A stretch of DNA of 64,000 nucleotides. It comes from Bradyrhizobium sp. Gha. Lineage in GTDB: Bacteria; Pseudomonadota; Alphaproteobacteria; Rhizobiales; Xanthobacteraceae. Within the stretch, counting starts at the first letter, position 1. Each line of letters opens with the position of its first letter. The notes under the pieces are model-generated. The model searched no databases. It worked only from the letters and a program-made list of their open reading frames with translations, and was not told the DNA's origin. Where the stretch lies: contig NZ_FOQM01000008.1 of assembly GCF_900113735.1 (NCBI RefSeq), positions 62,001 to 126,000 on the forward strand, written 5' to 3'. Shown one piece after another: positions 1 through 8,705 of this stretch. A program made the translations under genes and the position numbers.

Positions 1-2
1 GG

Positions 3-104
3 GAAGACGATTTTCCTGCTCGGCGATTGGAGGACAGCATCCCGAACATCATCGCGAGCTTCACGGTTTGGGCATTTGAACGGAAGCGCAGCGCGCGAGG
101 TTAA
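3..104 (+). CDS. 3' end of an upstream gene, probably phage structural (partial)
   Basis: An open frame runs in from the left edge and stops at TAA 102-104, giving about 33 residues ending in VWAFERKRSARG. It lies just upstream of the tail-fibre-like gene and on the same strand, as expected for the preceding gene of a tail operon. The piece is too short to assign a family. A second frame is also open from base 1 to the TGA at 181-183, so the choice of frame is uncertain. Confidence 0.25.
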   Translation, partial: EDDFPARRLEDSIPNIIASFTVWAFERKRSARG

Positions 105-228
105 CCGACAACAAAGTCGGGTTGAGTTTGATGAAGGCGTTGCCGTTTGGGCTCTTTTGCGATACTCTATCCTCACTGGCTGATCACAAGTCGCTTCGCC
201 GGCGGCGTACCTCTCTTGAGGATGCCCC

Positions 229-1797
229 GTGTCTCAGCCTCCGGCCTACAATCGATCGTTCAGCTTCTCAAATTTCCAGGCGCAGAACCCCACTGCGGCG
301 CTGCCCGGCTCGCAAGTCGATATCGAGCTAAACAACGTCAAAGCCACCCTCGACGCGACGCGAGCAAACCTGGCGCAGATTCAGCGCGACGACGGTGGAC
401 TGAAAAATGGGACCGTCACCTTCGATGCGTTGTCGCCCGCGCTGCAGACTGCAGGGCTGGCTCCTGCGTTGCCCTGGGTGACTGCGACAGCCTACGGCGT
501 CAATGCGAGCGTGACACACGGCAGCGCCTTCTATCGGTGCCTTGCCGCACACACTTCCGGAGTCTTCGCAACCGATCTCGCTGCGGGAAACTGGGTGCTC
601 ATCGTCGACTTCTCGACGATTGCGCTTGTAGCCGCCAGCATGATCGCCGTCACACCCTCCGGCACGCTCACCAGCAACGTTCAGACTTCGCTGCAAGCGC
701 TTGATACCGGCAAGGCGCCGTTGTCTCACACACAGCCGTCCTCCACCATTTCCGACAGCACTGCCGCAGGGCGTGCGCTGCTGACTGCGGCCGATGCCAC
801 TGCGCAGAACGCGCTTTTGGGTACCTCGCTATTGGGTTTTCAGGCCGGCGACATCAAAGAGACCGCCTGTCTGACCCTTCAGTCCGGCTGGTACTGGTGC
901 GACGGCTCGGCCAAGAGCCGGGTAACGGACGTCAATCTCTTCAACGCCATCACGATCCAGCAAACCGGCACGCTGGTGTCGGGATCGGCGGTTGTGACCG
1001 GGCTTACGGACACGACCAACGGCGGCTACACGCCGATCTCTCCCGGCATGCAATTGAGCGGCACCGGCATCACGAACGGGACAAGGGTTCAGTCCGTCGA
1101 TTCTGCCACTCAAGTCACGTTGAGCGCGCCGGCGACCATCTCTGGTACGTCACCCCTGGTCTTTGCGCCGTACGGCATAGGCGACGGCTCCACGACGTTC
1201 AATATTCCAAATCGCGCGTACATTGGCGTCGGTCGTGACAACGCCAGCGGCAGCGCCGCGAACGTTACGCAGGTCTCGACCACCATCAGCACGACTTCGG
1301 GCAGCCAGACGGCCACCGTGACGTCTGCGGCAGGGCTGTTCGTTGGCATGTACGTGTCGACGAAGAACATCCAGTCGAACGCCAAAATTATTGGCATCAG
1401 CGGCACCACGATCACCTTTGATACCGCGGCGTCGGCAACGGCGGGCGGTGTCTCCGCACGATTTTCGCCATTGATAGACGCTCAGACCTTGGGCGCGGTC
1501 GGTGGCGAACTCAGCCACGTCAACTCCGTTGCCGAAATGGCTGCGCACAATCACGTCGCGCACAGCGTAGACTTGGGTCACGTTCACAACACTCAAATCC
1601 CGTTGCAAGGCGACACCGGCACGCATGTCGCCAACAAAGTCAGATTCGGCTCTAACGACACCGGGGCGACGGTGCTCAACGTCTCCACTGATGTCGCCTC
1701 TGCGAACCTTGTGACGAGTATCGACAACACCGGAGGCGGCCTCGCACACAACAACATGCCGAAAACGATCGTCATGAACTACATCATCAAACGCTAA
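229..1797 (+). CDS. Phage tail fibre / tail-collar-like protein
   Basis: This is a 522-residue virion protein, probably a distal tail or receptor-contact protein. The start is GTG, chosen because GAGG at 218-221 sits at good ribosome-binding distance. The N-terminal part (about 1-150) is low-complexity and helical. The middle carries the tail-collar signature: a GDIKET...GWYWCDG stretch near residues 206-226 and GDGSTTFNIPNRA near 318-330. Two Ser/Thr/Gly-rich beta segments are inserted around it. A His-rich run with MAAHNHVAHS and DLGHVHNT (about 433-455) resembles the metal-binding HxH repeats of trimeric phage fibres. Two same-strand phage genes follow. The family assignment rests on these motifs, and the exact phage type is not determinable. 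Confidence 0.75.
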   Translation: MSQPPAYNRSFSFSNFQAQNPTAALPGSQVDIELNNVKATLDATRANLAQIQRDDGGLKNGTVTFDALSPALQTAGLAPALPWVTATAYGVNASVTHGSAFYRCLAAHTSGVFATDLAAGNWVLIVDFSTIALVAASMIAVTPSGTLTSNVQTSLQALDTGKAPLSHTQPSSTISDSTAAGRALLTAADATAQNALLGTSLLGFQAGDIKETACLTLQSGWYWCDGSAKSRVTDVNLFNAITIQQTGTLVSGSAVVTGLTDTTNGGYTPISPGMQLSGTGITNGTRVQSVDSATQVTLSAPATISGTSPLVFAPYGIGDGSTTFNIPNRAYIGVGRDNASGSAANVTQVSTTISTTSGSQTATVTSAAGLFVGMYVSTKNIQSNAKIIGISGTTITFDTAASATAGGVSARFSPLIDAQTLGAVGGELSHVNSVAEMAAHNHVAHSVDLGHVHNTQIPLQGDTGTHVANKVRFGSNDTGATVLNVSTDVASANLVTSIDNTGGGLAHNNMPKTIVMNYIIKR

Positions 1798-1809
1798 GGA
1801 GGACACACA

Positions 1810-2277
1810 ATGACAACTCGACTTGTCGAGCTGCCGGAAAAGCCAGGCAATCAAATCTCGCATCTCGAAGACGGCACAGTGTGCCTTCTCGTCTACCCCT
1901 TCACGCGCGAGTGCACGGACGCTGAACGCCAGCTGCTCGAGGTCGCCCCTCGGGCGCGAATTCTGTTCTACGCGGCTTACGACGCGCCCGTGCCGCATGG
2001 CCTGTCACGCCCCGCTTCATTCGAAGATCTACCGCAAGACACCCTTGGCTGGGCGATCCGGAAAGCGACGTTTTTTGCTCCAGCTGTTCTGGACCCGAGA
2101 AGCGAAGATTTTCCCGGCGATCTCGCGAAGGTGCTGCGCAAGATTGTCGACGCTACGGCGAAAGGCGCGGCGCAGAAGCTTCACGTCACCGTCGTCACTG
2201 ATGAGCCAATCGCGCTGGGCCAATATCTGGGCAGGACGCGGCCGAACATTCCGAGCAACGGCGTCGCCGTTGCCTGA
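1810..2277 (+). CDS. Hypothetical phage-associated protein
   Basis: This 155-residue protein starts 12 bases after the tail-fibre gene. It is preceded by an excellent ribosome-binding site, AAGGAGG, so it is almost certainly translated from the same message. I do not recognise a family. The sequence looks like a compact soluble alpha/beta protein with no membrane segment or signal peptide. Its position directly behind a tail-fibre gene suggests a fibre-assembly chaperone or accessory virion protein, but that is inference from context only. Confidence 0.7.
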   Translation: MTTRLVELPEKPGNQISHLEDGTVCLLVYPFTRECTDAERQLLEVAPRARILFYAAYDAPVPHGLSRPASFEDLPQDTLGWAIRKATFFAPAVLDPRSEDFPGDLAKVLRKIVDATAKGAAQKLHVTVVTDEPIALGQYLGRTRPNIPSNGVAVA

Positions 2278-2362
2278 CCGCAACTTTCGCTACGATTCAA
2301 CTTCTCCGCTGCGCCATCCGGAATTCGCGAGCCCGGTCTTTCAAACCAATCTTGAGGACTAG

Positions 2363-4081
2363 ATGCCGCGCATCATCAACGCATACAACGAAAACTCCGC
2401 TCTCGGAAAAACCATCGCTGACCTCGGCGAAGCGATGTTCGGCGATCAAGCGCAAAAGGAGGTCTACCGCCAAAAGGCGTTCGGCCTCAAACGCGAGAAC
2501 GACAACATCCCGCTACTGGCTGACGCCGCGGCGAGCGGAGATCGCAACGCCATTGCGCGTTACGGCGTGCTCGCGGGCAAGACCGGCCAGGACGCTGCAG
2601 ATTTCAATCGGCTGGCCGTCTCAAACCACGCGTCGGGAGTGGACGACCTCCGTCTCGCTCTTGCCACGATGGGCGCAGGCGGGGCCTTCTCCTCGACGGC
2701 CGCAGGCCAGGGTCGGGATCTTGCGAACCGCAGCGGCATCGCGAACATCCAAGCGGGTGCCTCGCGGGACGTCGCGCATATTCAGGCCGACAAGCAGGCT
2801 GCGAGTGACAAGTACAAGTTCGACAACACGTTCGAGCAGACCTACGACGATAATCCGTCAAGCCCCACCTATGGCCGCACCGTTCTGACGCCGCGTTCGC
2901 AGGCAGCCGGGCGCGAGGCGGCGCCAACCAAGGATAGCGTGGTCGGCGGCATGCTCCGACGTGTCGCGGATACGCAGCAGCCCGGCGCTACGCCGGCGGC
3001 GGCCGCAGACCCCTTCAGCAGCATGTCTCCGCGGTGGCAGAAGATCGCCGGCGTCGACCTGCCGGAGCAATCACTCATTGAGCCGCGTAGCGGCACCACC
3101 GGCATCTCTCGGGATGGCGGCCAAACGGTGATCCTGTCTGACGGCCGAACGGTGCCGGCGACGGGCTTTCAGCCCGTCAGCCAGGAGACCGCACTGGGCC
3201 AGGCGCGAGACAACAACGTGCGCGCCAGCGCTGCGCAGCCGTTGACGGCGCCGAACCCGGCGAGCGGTCGTGCTGCGGCTGACGCCGCCGCCACCTCCGG
3301 CCTCGGGCCGAAGCTTTCGACCTTCTTGAACGAAGACATTGGCGCAATTCCTGGTGCGACGACGGTGTTGAAGGCTGCCACCGGATCTCCGCAGATCGCT
3401 CCAGCAGTGCAGGAAGCGCGGCAAAGCCAGGAGATCCGCAACAATCTTGCGCGAACCGTGCTCCTCGGCGCGCCGGGTCGTCAGACCGTCCAAGCACAAA
3501 AGTGGGTGAACGACCTGCTGCCGCAGGGTAATGCACTGGCCAACCCGGCGACGGAGGCCGGGAAAATTCCGGTCGTCGTCAACGCCCTGAAGGCCGACCA
3601 CGAACAGTACCGTCAACTGGCTCTGGACCCCAATACGGCGCCCCAGGAACGCGCCAAGGCGGTCCAGGCGATGCACCAGATCGAAAACACAGTCCGGCTC
3701 TTCACGGAGCCCGCGGCAGGCCCGCCGCCGCCCCAGGAGACCTCTACGCCGACGGCAGGCCGGCCGACAGGCCCCGCTCAGCCTGCCGCGGCCGACCCGC
3801 TGGCGCAGGCCCGAGACGCGATCGCGCGTGGCGCCGACTCGGCCGCTGTCCGCCGGCGGCTTCAGCAGAACGGGATTGATCCCTCCGGCCTCGACGTCGG
3901 CCAGGCGCCACCGCCGCCTAAGATCGGGGAGATGCGGGACGGTTACTCGTTTCAGGGCGGTGATCCTGCTGACCCGAATAACTGGTGGAAACCCCCGCAG
4001 GGAGGCGCGCGGAATAAACCGCAGCAGGTCATCCAGAATGGCCACACCTACACGCTTCAGCCGGACGGAAGCTATCAGTGA
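2363..4081 (+). CDS. Phage virion/ejection-like protein, Ala-Gln-Pro rich
   Basis: This 572-residue protein follows the two preceding phage genes on the same strand, with TTGAGGA upstream of its ATG. It is rich in Ala, Gln, Pro and Asp and has long predicted helical and disordered stretches. A proline-rich linker (residues about 450-490) precedes a short C-terminal module with GYSFQGGDPADPNNW and an NGHTYTLQPDGSY tail. The GGDP..NW module recurs at the C terminus of podovirus internal or DNA-ejection proteins as I remember them. That makes a structural or ejection role likely but not proved. No enzymatic motif is visible. Confidence 0.6.
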   Translation: MPRIINAYNENSALGKTIADLGEAMFGDQAQKEVYRQKAFGLKRENDNIPLLADAAASGDRNAIARYGVLAGKTGQDAADFNRLAVSNHASGVDDLRLALATMGAGGAFSSTAAGQGRDLANRSGIANIQAGASRDVAHIQADKQAASDKYKFDNTFEQTYDDNPSSPTYGRTVLTPRSQAAGREAAPTKDSVVGGMLRRVADTQQPGATPAAAADPFSSMSPRWQKIAGVDLPEQSLIEPRSGTTGISRDGGQTVILSDGRTVPATGFQPVSQETALGQARDNNVRASAAQPLTAPNPASGRAAADAAATSGLGPKLSTFLNEDIGAIPGATTVLKAATGSPQIAPAVQEARQSQEIRNNLARTVLLGAPGRQTVQAQKWVNDLLPQGNALANPATEAGKIPVVVNALKADHEQYRQLALDPNTAPQERAKAVQAMHQIENTVRLFTEPAAGPPPPQETSTPTAGRPTGPAQPAAADPLAQARDAIARGADSAAVRRRLQQNGIDPSGLDVGQAPPPPKIGEMRDGYSFQGGDPADPNNWWKPPQGGARNKPQQVIQNGHTYTLQPDGSYQ

Positions 4082-4113
4082 GGAGGCTGGGAGCACACGA
4101 CGTTGCCGTGTGC

Positions 4114-4818
4114 TCAGTTCTTCGGACCCGGATCTTTGTCGGGCCAAATTTTTTCAAGCCCGTCGATCCACTCGGGCATCAGATCAGAGATATTGTTGTA
4201 GCCGAGTTCGAACGTCATCAGCCCAGAGACCAGGGCGTGCGCCAACTGGCTCGCCGCCTCCTCGTCGCGGAGCCCTCGGCCAAAATGAACAATGAAGTTC
4301 GGCTGGTCGATCTTCGAATAAAGGCCGGAGACGCCGCGCCAGTTGGGGTGAACATACTCGCTCAGCACGTCGTATGCGGCTGAAAATCCCGGCAGCTTTC
4401 GGTCGATTCTCTCGACCAAGGTCAAGACGTTGACCGGATCTGGCATGTCCTGCCAAAGCTTGGTGCCCGCAAACAATCGCATCAGTTTATCGTTGAGTTG
4501 CCCCGGCGTGTAGTTCGCTCGCTGCTCCAGAATTTCGAGGAGATACCAAACCATGGCGGCGCTCTCGGCGATGCCGCGTATCAGCATCGCGGCGACCGTG
4601 AAATCCTTCCTCTCGAGAACGTCGCACGCGTTGCGTCCGAGTTCTTCGGTTCGCCAAATTAGCGCCTCCCGAACGGAAAGAAGCTGGAACGGCGCCTTAG
4701 ACAATACACCGATCGCAGCGATGTCGACGCTATCAGGCAGGCTGGCGCTCAACCGCGCGGAGATGCCCCGGGCTTCTGAGAGATCGTCTAGCCATGTCTT
4801 CTTTTCGTCGCTGCTCAT
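4114..4818 (-). CDS. Hypothetical helical protein, downstream partner of a DUF4238 gene
   Basis: This 234-residue protein is on the strand opposite to the phage structural genes. It lies 49 bases downstream of the DUF4238 gene and in the same direction, so the two probably form one transcript. The sequence is mostly helical. It has an R-G-I-A-E-S-A-A pattern followed by VWYLLE, then an LSEYVHPNW motif about 70 residues later. This spacing of an Arg/Glu helix and a Ser...His-Pro helix resembles DUF5677-type and HEPN-like families, but I cannot confirm membership. I used the ATG at 4818; an in-frame GTG at 4830 would add four residues. Confidence 0.6.
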   Translation of the reverse strand: MSSDEKKTWLDDLSEARGISARLSASLPDSVDIAAIGVLSKAPFQLLSVREALIWRTEELGRNACDVLERKDFTVAAMLIRGIAESAAMVWYLLEILEQRANYTPGQLNDKLMRLFAGTKLWQDMPDPVNVLTLVERIDRKLPGFSAAYDVLSEYVHPNWRGVSGLYSKIDQPNFIVHFGRGLRDEEAASQLAHALVSGLMTFELGYNNISDLMPEWIDGLEKIWPDKDPGPKN

Positions 4819-4867
4819 TGATCGGACCACAGACCGGCGGCTCTGGCTCTCGCGGAGTCCCGAAACG

Positions 4868-5785
4868 CTAGGCGCCGCGCGCCACCGCTAGGATCTCTTG
4901 GCGCTGCTGATCTGACAAGATGTCGCGGTCCGGCAAACTGCCAATGTGCTTTTTTACAAACGCCGCTTGCGTGTCGTCGCTGCCCCAGACGTACTCGCGC
5001 GCCTGCCGGACCACATCAAGATTCATCGCCTTGACGACCTTGGTGTGTCCCGTATTCGGAAGCATTTTTGCGTAGCGCTTGTCTTTTGACGCGACGAAAA
5101 GCTTATACGGCGACAATGGCAACGCCATATAGCAGGCAGGATTATCCAAGCCTAACGGCATAACGAGCGGTCGATCCGAGGTGAGTAGCGAGACGCTTGA
5201 CCTGCTGACATCGACAACCGTGAAGGGAAGCGCTGCAATGTCTGGCACGGCGCGGCTGTCGTGGATAATGTCGACAATCATGTTGGCGGTACTGATCCCC
5301 ACCGCGCCCGGGTTACGCCGCGCCGTCTCTTCTGCCAGCGTACGGATGGGCAAACCACTCCTCGCCTGCGCCTCAGCGAAATCAACCTTCAGCGCGTCAG
5401 TAGCTTCGCGCCACATGTCGGCCATATGCGTGCTGATTGCCTTGACCCCCTCAGGATGCCGATAAAACAGCGAGAGCAGATAGCGCGCCCACGTCAGCCG
5501 GTGTTCTACGGTCAGCGGCTTGCCCGTGATGAGGCGGTCCAGCACCACGGCCGCGTCGTTGTCGAGCGGCGACATGAATTCAACTTCAAGGTCTTGCGAA
5601 TTCGCCTCGGGCACGCCGTCGATGCGGTACAAGTCGTACCGCTTGCCGGTGGCGGCAGGAGGGCGGCGCTTTGCCCAGAGCTTGCCGCCATGGACAAGCT
5701 TCATCGCGCACAGCATGCCGTCGCTTCCGACCCAGCGGCTCTGCGCGAACCTAGGATTGTAATGATGGTCCCGGGGCAGGTTCAT
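4868..5785 (-). CDS. DUF4238 domain-containing protein
   Basis: This 305-residue protein begins MNLPRDHHYNPRFAQ, the characteristic N-terminal HHYxPxF motif of DUF4238 proteins. A central LLTSDRPLVMPLG segment matches the conserved TSDxP region of that family. Its biochemical role is unknown to me. Members often occur as orphan cargo in phages and genomic islands. Here it heads a two-gene minus-strand unit with the unknown gene at 4114-4818, inserted after the plus-strand tail genes, which is the usual layout of a moron or defence cassette. No signal peptide is evident. Confidence 0.75.
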   Translation of the reverse strand: MNLPRDHHYNPRFAQSRWVGSDGMLCAMKLVHGGKLWAKRRPPAATGKRYDLYRIDGVPEANSQDLEVEFMSPLDNDAAVVLDRLITGKPLTVEHRLTWARYLLSLFYRHPEGVKAISTHMADMWREATDALKVDFAEAQARSGLPIRTLAEETARRNPGAVGISTANMIVDIIHDSRAVPDIAALPFTVVDVSRSSVSLLTSDRPLVMPLGLDNPACYMALPLSPYKLFVASKDKRYAKMLPNTGHTKVVKAMNLDVVRQAREYVWGSDDTQAAFVKKHIGSLPDRDILSDQQRQEILAVARGA

Positions 5786-6003
5786 ATCGGCCCCGTATAT
5801 TCCGGTGTGCCGCGATCCTCAAGCTGGTTCCGCCGGTAGTGTTCTGGTAGCTTCTGGCCGCGTGACGCTGGGGAATTGCGCGCCCAGCCCGGCGCCAAAA
5901 ATATTCAACCGATATTGGGCTGTTGAGCCAGAGAAGTTTTCCGTGACCTCGGGCATGACCGCGATCAGGGCGTCAGCCGGCGGCGCAGAGGTGGGAGGGT
6001 GTT

Positions 6004-6468
6004 GTGTCTGACATTGAAATGGCCTTCACCAACAAGGATGCGGTGAGCAACGCAAGGTACGGACTCGGCTGTGCGATTGAAGGAACCTTCGCAGTTTGGC
6101 TTTTCTCGCACGGAAATGAGTATGGGCAAGCTGGCATATGGTTGGCGTATTTTCTCCTAGCTGCAACAGCGACATGTCTGCTCGTCGGCTTCTGCTGGTA
6201 CTTCTTATGGGCATCTGAGAGGCGCATTGCGCAATGGTACTTGGCGAGTATGACCTCGCTGGTAGGCATCGCTTGCTTGATCCTCGACAGACTTTTTGAT
6301 TTCGGCTTTGGAAGCTGGGACGTCGCTCTCGCCTTTGGCCTTCTATATTTCGTCGCAGCATACGGCGTTTGGCGTCTTGTTCGCCGCTCTACTGCGGGAT
6401 GTTTCAACCTCCTGCTGTCGGCCGTGTCGCAGCTCGGTGCCGCTTGGCGCGGGCAACAGCGCAGCTGA
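6004..6468 (+). CDS. Small integral membrane protein, four TM segments
   Basis: This 154-residue protein has about four hydrophobic spans: GIWLAYFLLAATATCLLVGF-like segments near 44-68, LASMTSLVGIACLIL near 80-96, VALAFGLLYFVAAYGVW near 106-122, and a weaker N-terminal one near 25-40. The start is GTG, supported by a GGGAGGG run just upstream. Its composition looks visibly AT-richer than the flanking chromosome, in line with acquired DNA. No family was recognised. Between phage genes it could be a superinfection-exclusion or membrane-acting protein, which is speculation from context. Confidence 0.55.
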   Translation: MSDIEMAFTNKDAVSNARYGLGCAIEGTFAVWLFSHGNEYGQAGIWLAYFLLAATATCLLVGFCWYFLWASERRIAQWYLASMTSLVGIACLILDRLFDFGFGSWDVALAFGLLYFVAAYGVWRLVRRSTAGCFNLLLSAVSQLGAAWRGQQRS

Positions 6469-6523
6469 AAATGGCCTTCACTCTACTGACGGCAAAACCG
6501 CGAAAGGCCCACCCCCCTGGGTA

Positions 6524-7063
6524 TCATCGGAAAGGCGCCTTGTCCGAGCACTCCGACGGACGTTCGCCGGTACGGATACAGGCCCGGTAGCGCCACGGCT
6601 CGACAAAGCTACCAGACCACATGCCGGCGCCGGCTCCTTCGGCCCGGCGCTGGGCATCTGCGTACTGGCCCGCAGAATATTGCGGCCAGTCGAGCGCATG
6701 CCCGTTCGAGACCATCCAATGCGCGATATCCGGTCCGGGGTCGCCGAGCTTACACACGGCGACGATGCGACCGTACTGGTCTCGATCCTTCGGTGCACAG
6801 ATGACAGGGCGCTGGATCGCAAAGAACAGGCCAGCCAGGACGGCGGCCGCCTTCTGCCCGCATCGGTAAAGCTCGCTGTCGTCGCCCCGGCAAAGCTGAT
6901 CGCTCTCCGGCGCATCGATGCCCCACAATCGAATCCTGGTGCCGTGGATCTCTATCGTGTCGCCGTCGATCACGCTGGCGCGGCCCTCGATGTTCTCGGC
7001 CGCCGCGACGCCGCCAGGCATGAGCATCGCCAAGATGGCTAACAGCGCTGACAGCCGGGTCAT
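6524..7063 (-). CDS. Secreted thermonuclease (SNase-like) family protein
   Basis: This 179-residue protein has a clear Sec signal peptide (MTRLSALLAILAMLMPGG, cleavage probably after AAA near residue 22). An SNase-like OB fold follows. VIDGDTIEIHG and IRLWGIDAPES carry the conserved Asp and Arg/Asp residues of the nuclease site, and DQYGRIVAVC corresponds to the second conserved block. Such proteins cut DNA or RNA in the periplasm in a Ca-dependent manner. The start ATG is preceded by AAGG. The gene lies alone between a membrane-protein gene and a ligase-like gene. The family is recurrent in Bradyrhizobium, and its biological role there is unclear. Confidence 0.8.
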   Translation of the reverse strand: MTRLSALLAILAMLMPGGVAAAENIEGRASVIDGDTIEIHGTRIRLWGIDAPESDQLCRGDDSELYRCGQKAAAVLAGLFFAIQRPVICAPKDRDQYGRIVAVCKLGDPGPDIAHWMVSNGHALDWPQYSAGQYADAQRRAEGAGAGMWSGSFVEPWRYRACIRTGERPSECSDKAPFR

Positions 7064-7166
7064 GACACCTTCTTTGTGCGCCGGGAGAGTGCGGCAGGTT
7101 GAGGATCGTCGACCGGCCGACTACGTACTGGGGGAGTGGTTGTTGTAAGCCATCACAGCTGAGCCA

Positions 7167-7757
7167 TCACAGCTCCCGTTCCATCGAGGGGTGAGCCCGG
7201 TTCTTCACCTTCACCCAGTGCTTCTGCCGTCCGCCTCGGTACGGCCGATCCCGATGCTTTGAGACCAAGCCTTCGAGACCCATGCGGCACGCCGCTCGGA
7301 ATAGCTCCGGCCCGATCTCGCCGCGCTCGAAAGGCGCAACGGTGATGCCGTCCGGACGGCGCGCCAAAAGCGTTTCCAGGTTGGTCTTGCGCAGGTGCAA
7401 GGGCAGGGCGCGCAGATCATCACCGCCCATGGCGAGGATATCGAAGGCGTAAAGCTGCACCTCATGCTCGTGCTTGCGGGAGTGCAGCGCGTTGAAATCG
7501 GAAATGCCGTCGAGGCCGAGGACCACGGCTTCGCCATCGATGACGAACTGCTTCTGCCGATTCTTCAGCGCGGCCTCAGCAATCCAGGGATAGCGCTTGG
7601 TCCAGTCGGTGCCATTGCGCGAGAGCAGGCGCACGCGTTCGTTCTCCCGAATAACCAGCATCCGGTAGCCATCATGCTTTACTTCGTGAATCCAGTCCGG
7701 CCCGTCGGGCACCTGCTTGCCAGCGGTAGCAAGGCACAGCTCGTACGCGATACGCAT
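7167..7757 (-). CDS. ATP-dependent DNA ligase, catalytic domain only
   Basis: This 196-residue protein matches the nucleotidyltransferase domain of LigD/LigC-type ATP-dependent ligases. It contains motif I KHDGYR with the adenylated Lys, motif III LYAFDIL, motif IV EGLVSKHRD and motif V KHWVKVKNR. It stops soon after motif V, so the C-terminal OB-fold domain that holds motif VI and closes over DNA is absent. No Ku, polymerase or phosphoesterase domain is adjacent. Standalone catalytic-domain proteins like this recur in Bradyrhizobium genomes. It may be a truncated paralogue, an RNA or nick-sealing variant, or inactive. I chose the ATG at 7757; a GTG at 7775 is also in frame. Confidence 0.8.
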   Translation of the reverse strand: MRIAYELCLATAGKQVPDGPDWIHEVKHDGYRMLVIRENERVRLLSRNGTDWTKRYPWIAEAALKNRQKQFVIDGEAVVLGLDGISDFNALHSRKHEHEVQLYAFDILAMGGDDLRALPLHLRKTNLETLLARRPDGITVAPFERGEIGPELFRAACRMGLEGLVSKHRDRPYRGGRQKHWVKVKNRAHPSMEREL

Positions 7758-8059
7758 GAAAGCCCAGATATGCACTCACACGCGAATTTACCAAGCCGAG
7801 CCGACAGGGCGAGTTCCTAACCGGAACAGTGCTGAAGCGAACAGTAGGAATGCTGCAAGCTTGATAGCCTCGTTCTCGCTTGGTCCTTGCTAGCGTGAAG
7901 ACCAGGTAACCTCCAGCGGCCCCGACCTCACCGCTCCCCTCTACCGGGGCCGGGGCCGTCCACGCCCTCATCGTCCCTCGCTGCCCGCGCGCAGGATGGC
8001 GCGTTGTTGGCCGCAAGCTGACAGACAATCCTCCCACGGCGTGTGTCGAGCGGATTGCC

Positions 8060-8422
8060 TTACGCCGTGCCTCGGAGCGGTAGAGCGAGCTGTACGTCTA
8101 GGCGCCTCGTGGCGTTGGCCTGGACGAAAGCCTCAAGCGCGGGCGAGAGATCGAGCCTTTCATGAGCAGCGCGCTCGGCGAGCGCATCGGCGATGTCCTC
8201 TGTTGCGTCGCGGGACCAGCCCTCGATGGCGTTGAAGACGACGATCCGCACTGGATAGGCATACTGGCCCGAGATCAAGTCCCGTAGCACCGTCTCGCGG
8301 TCGGTGTCCTGCTCGTCGGTCTCGCGCCAAGAGCAGCCGGCGCGCGCCCCGAAGTCCTCCAGCACCAGGTAAATGTCGCGGTCCAAACGATCCAGCGGCA
8401 CAATCGAGGGCGAGGCACGCAT
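8060..8422 (-). CDS. Conserved small hypothetical protein
   Basis: This 120-residue soluble protein begins MRASPSIVPLDR and contains LVLEDFGARAGCSWRETD and VFNAIEGWSRDATEDIA. I remember this pattern as a recurring uncharacterised family in Bradyrhizobium, often with several copies per genome. The start was chosen at 8422 because GGAG lies upstream at a suitable distance; the frame is open further up but lacks such a site. No catalytic motif or membrane segment is seen. Function unknown. Confidence 0.7.
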   Translation of the reverse strand: MRASPSIVPLDRLDRDIYLVLEDFGARAGCSWRETDEQDTDRETVLRDLISGQYAYPVRIVVFNAIEGWSRDATEDIADALAERAAHERLDLSPALEAFVQANATRRLDVQLALPLRGTA

Positions 8423-8567
8423 GCGCTTACTCCGATACTCTGCGGAGAGACGGCCCCGGCTCGCAGGGGGCAAGGGGGGAGTGGGGCCGGGGCCGCTCCG
8501 CCAGCTCGTACCCGCGAGCCAGCGGGATTCACAAGCTTATGCGGCGGCCATTGTTCCTGAAACTCTA

Positions 8568-8600
8568 AGCGGTTGGGTGCAGTTCGCACCGCCGCTTTTT
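8568..8600 (+). terminator. Terminator-like hairpin with T-run
   Basis: AGCGG (8568-8572) pairs with CCGCT (8592-8596), and an inner arm GGTGC (8576-8580) pairs with GCACC (8586-8590). Five T residues follow at 8596-8600. No plus-strand gene lies immediately upstream, so either it ends a small untranslated transcript or it is a relic. Confidence 0.4.
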
Positions 8601-8670
8601 GTTCTCGTTTCTCGGATGCATGGAGTGCTGTGTGCTGATGTGTCCGAGCCCAGTGGCACCATTACAAGAA

Positions 8671-8705
8671 AGGGCCCCAGCCGGGGGGCTTCCCGCCAGG
8701 GCCCT
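8671..8705 (-). terminator. GC-rich hairpin, probable minus-strand terminator
   Basis: AGGGCCC (8671-8677) and GGGCCCT (8699-8705) are perfect inverted arms around a G/C-rich loop. On the minus strand the hairpin is followed by a T/C-rich run. It starts at the stop codon of the 18-codon open frame listed next. Confidence 0.4.

Noticed and set aside
229-1797. Possible diversity-generating-retroelement target in the tail fibre gene
   Set aside because: The gene end looks like a collar/fibre with a His-rich motif, but no reverse transcriptase, accessory variability determinant or template repeat is visible in the window.
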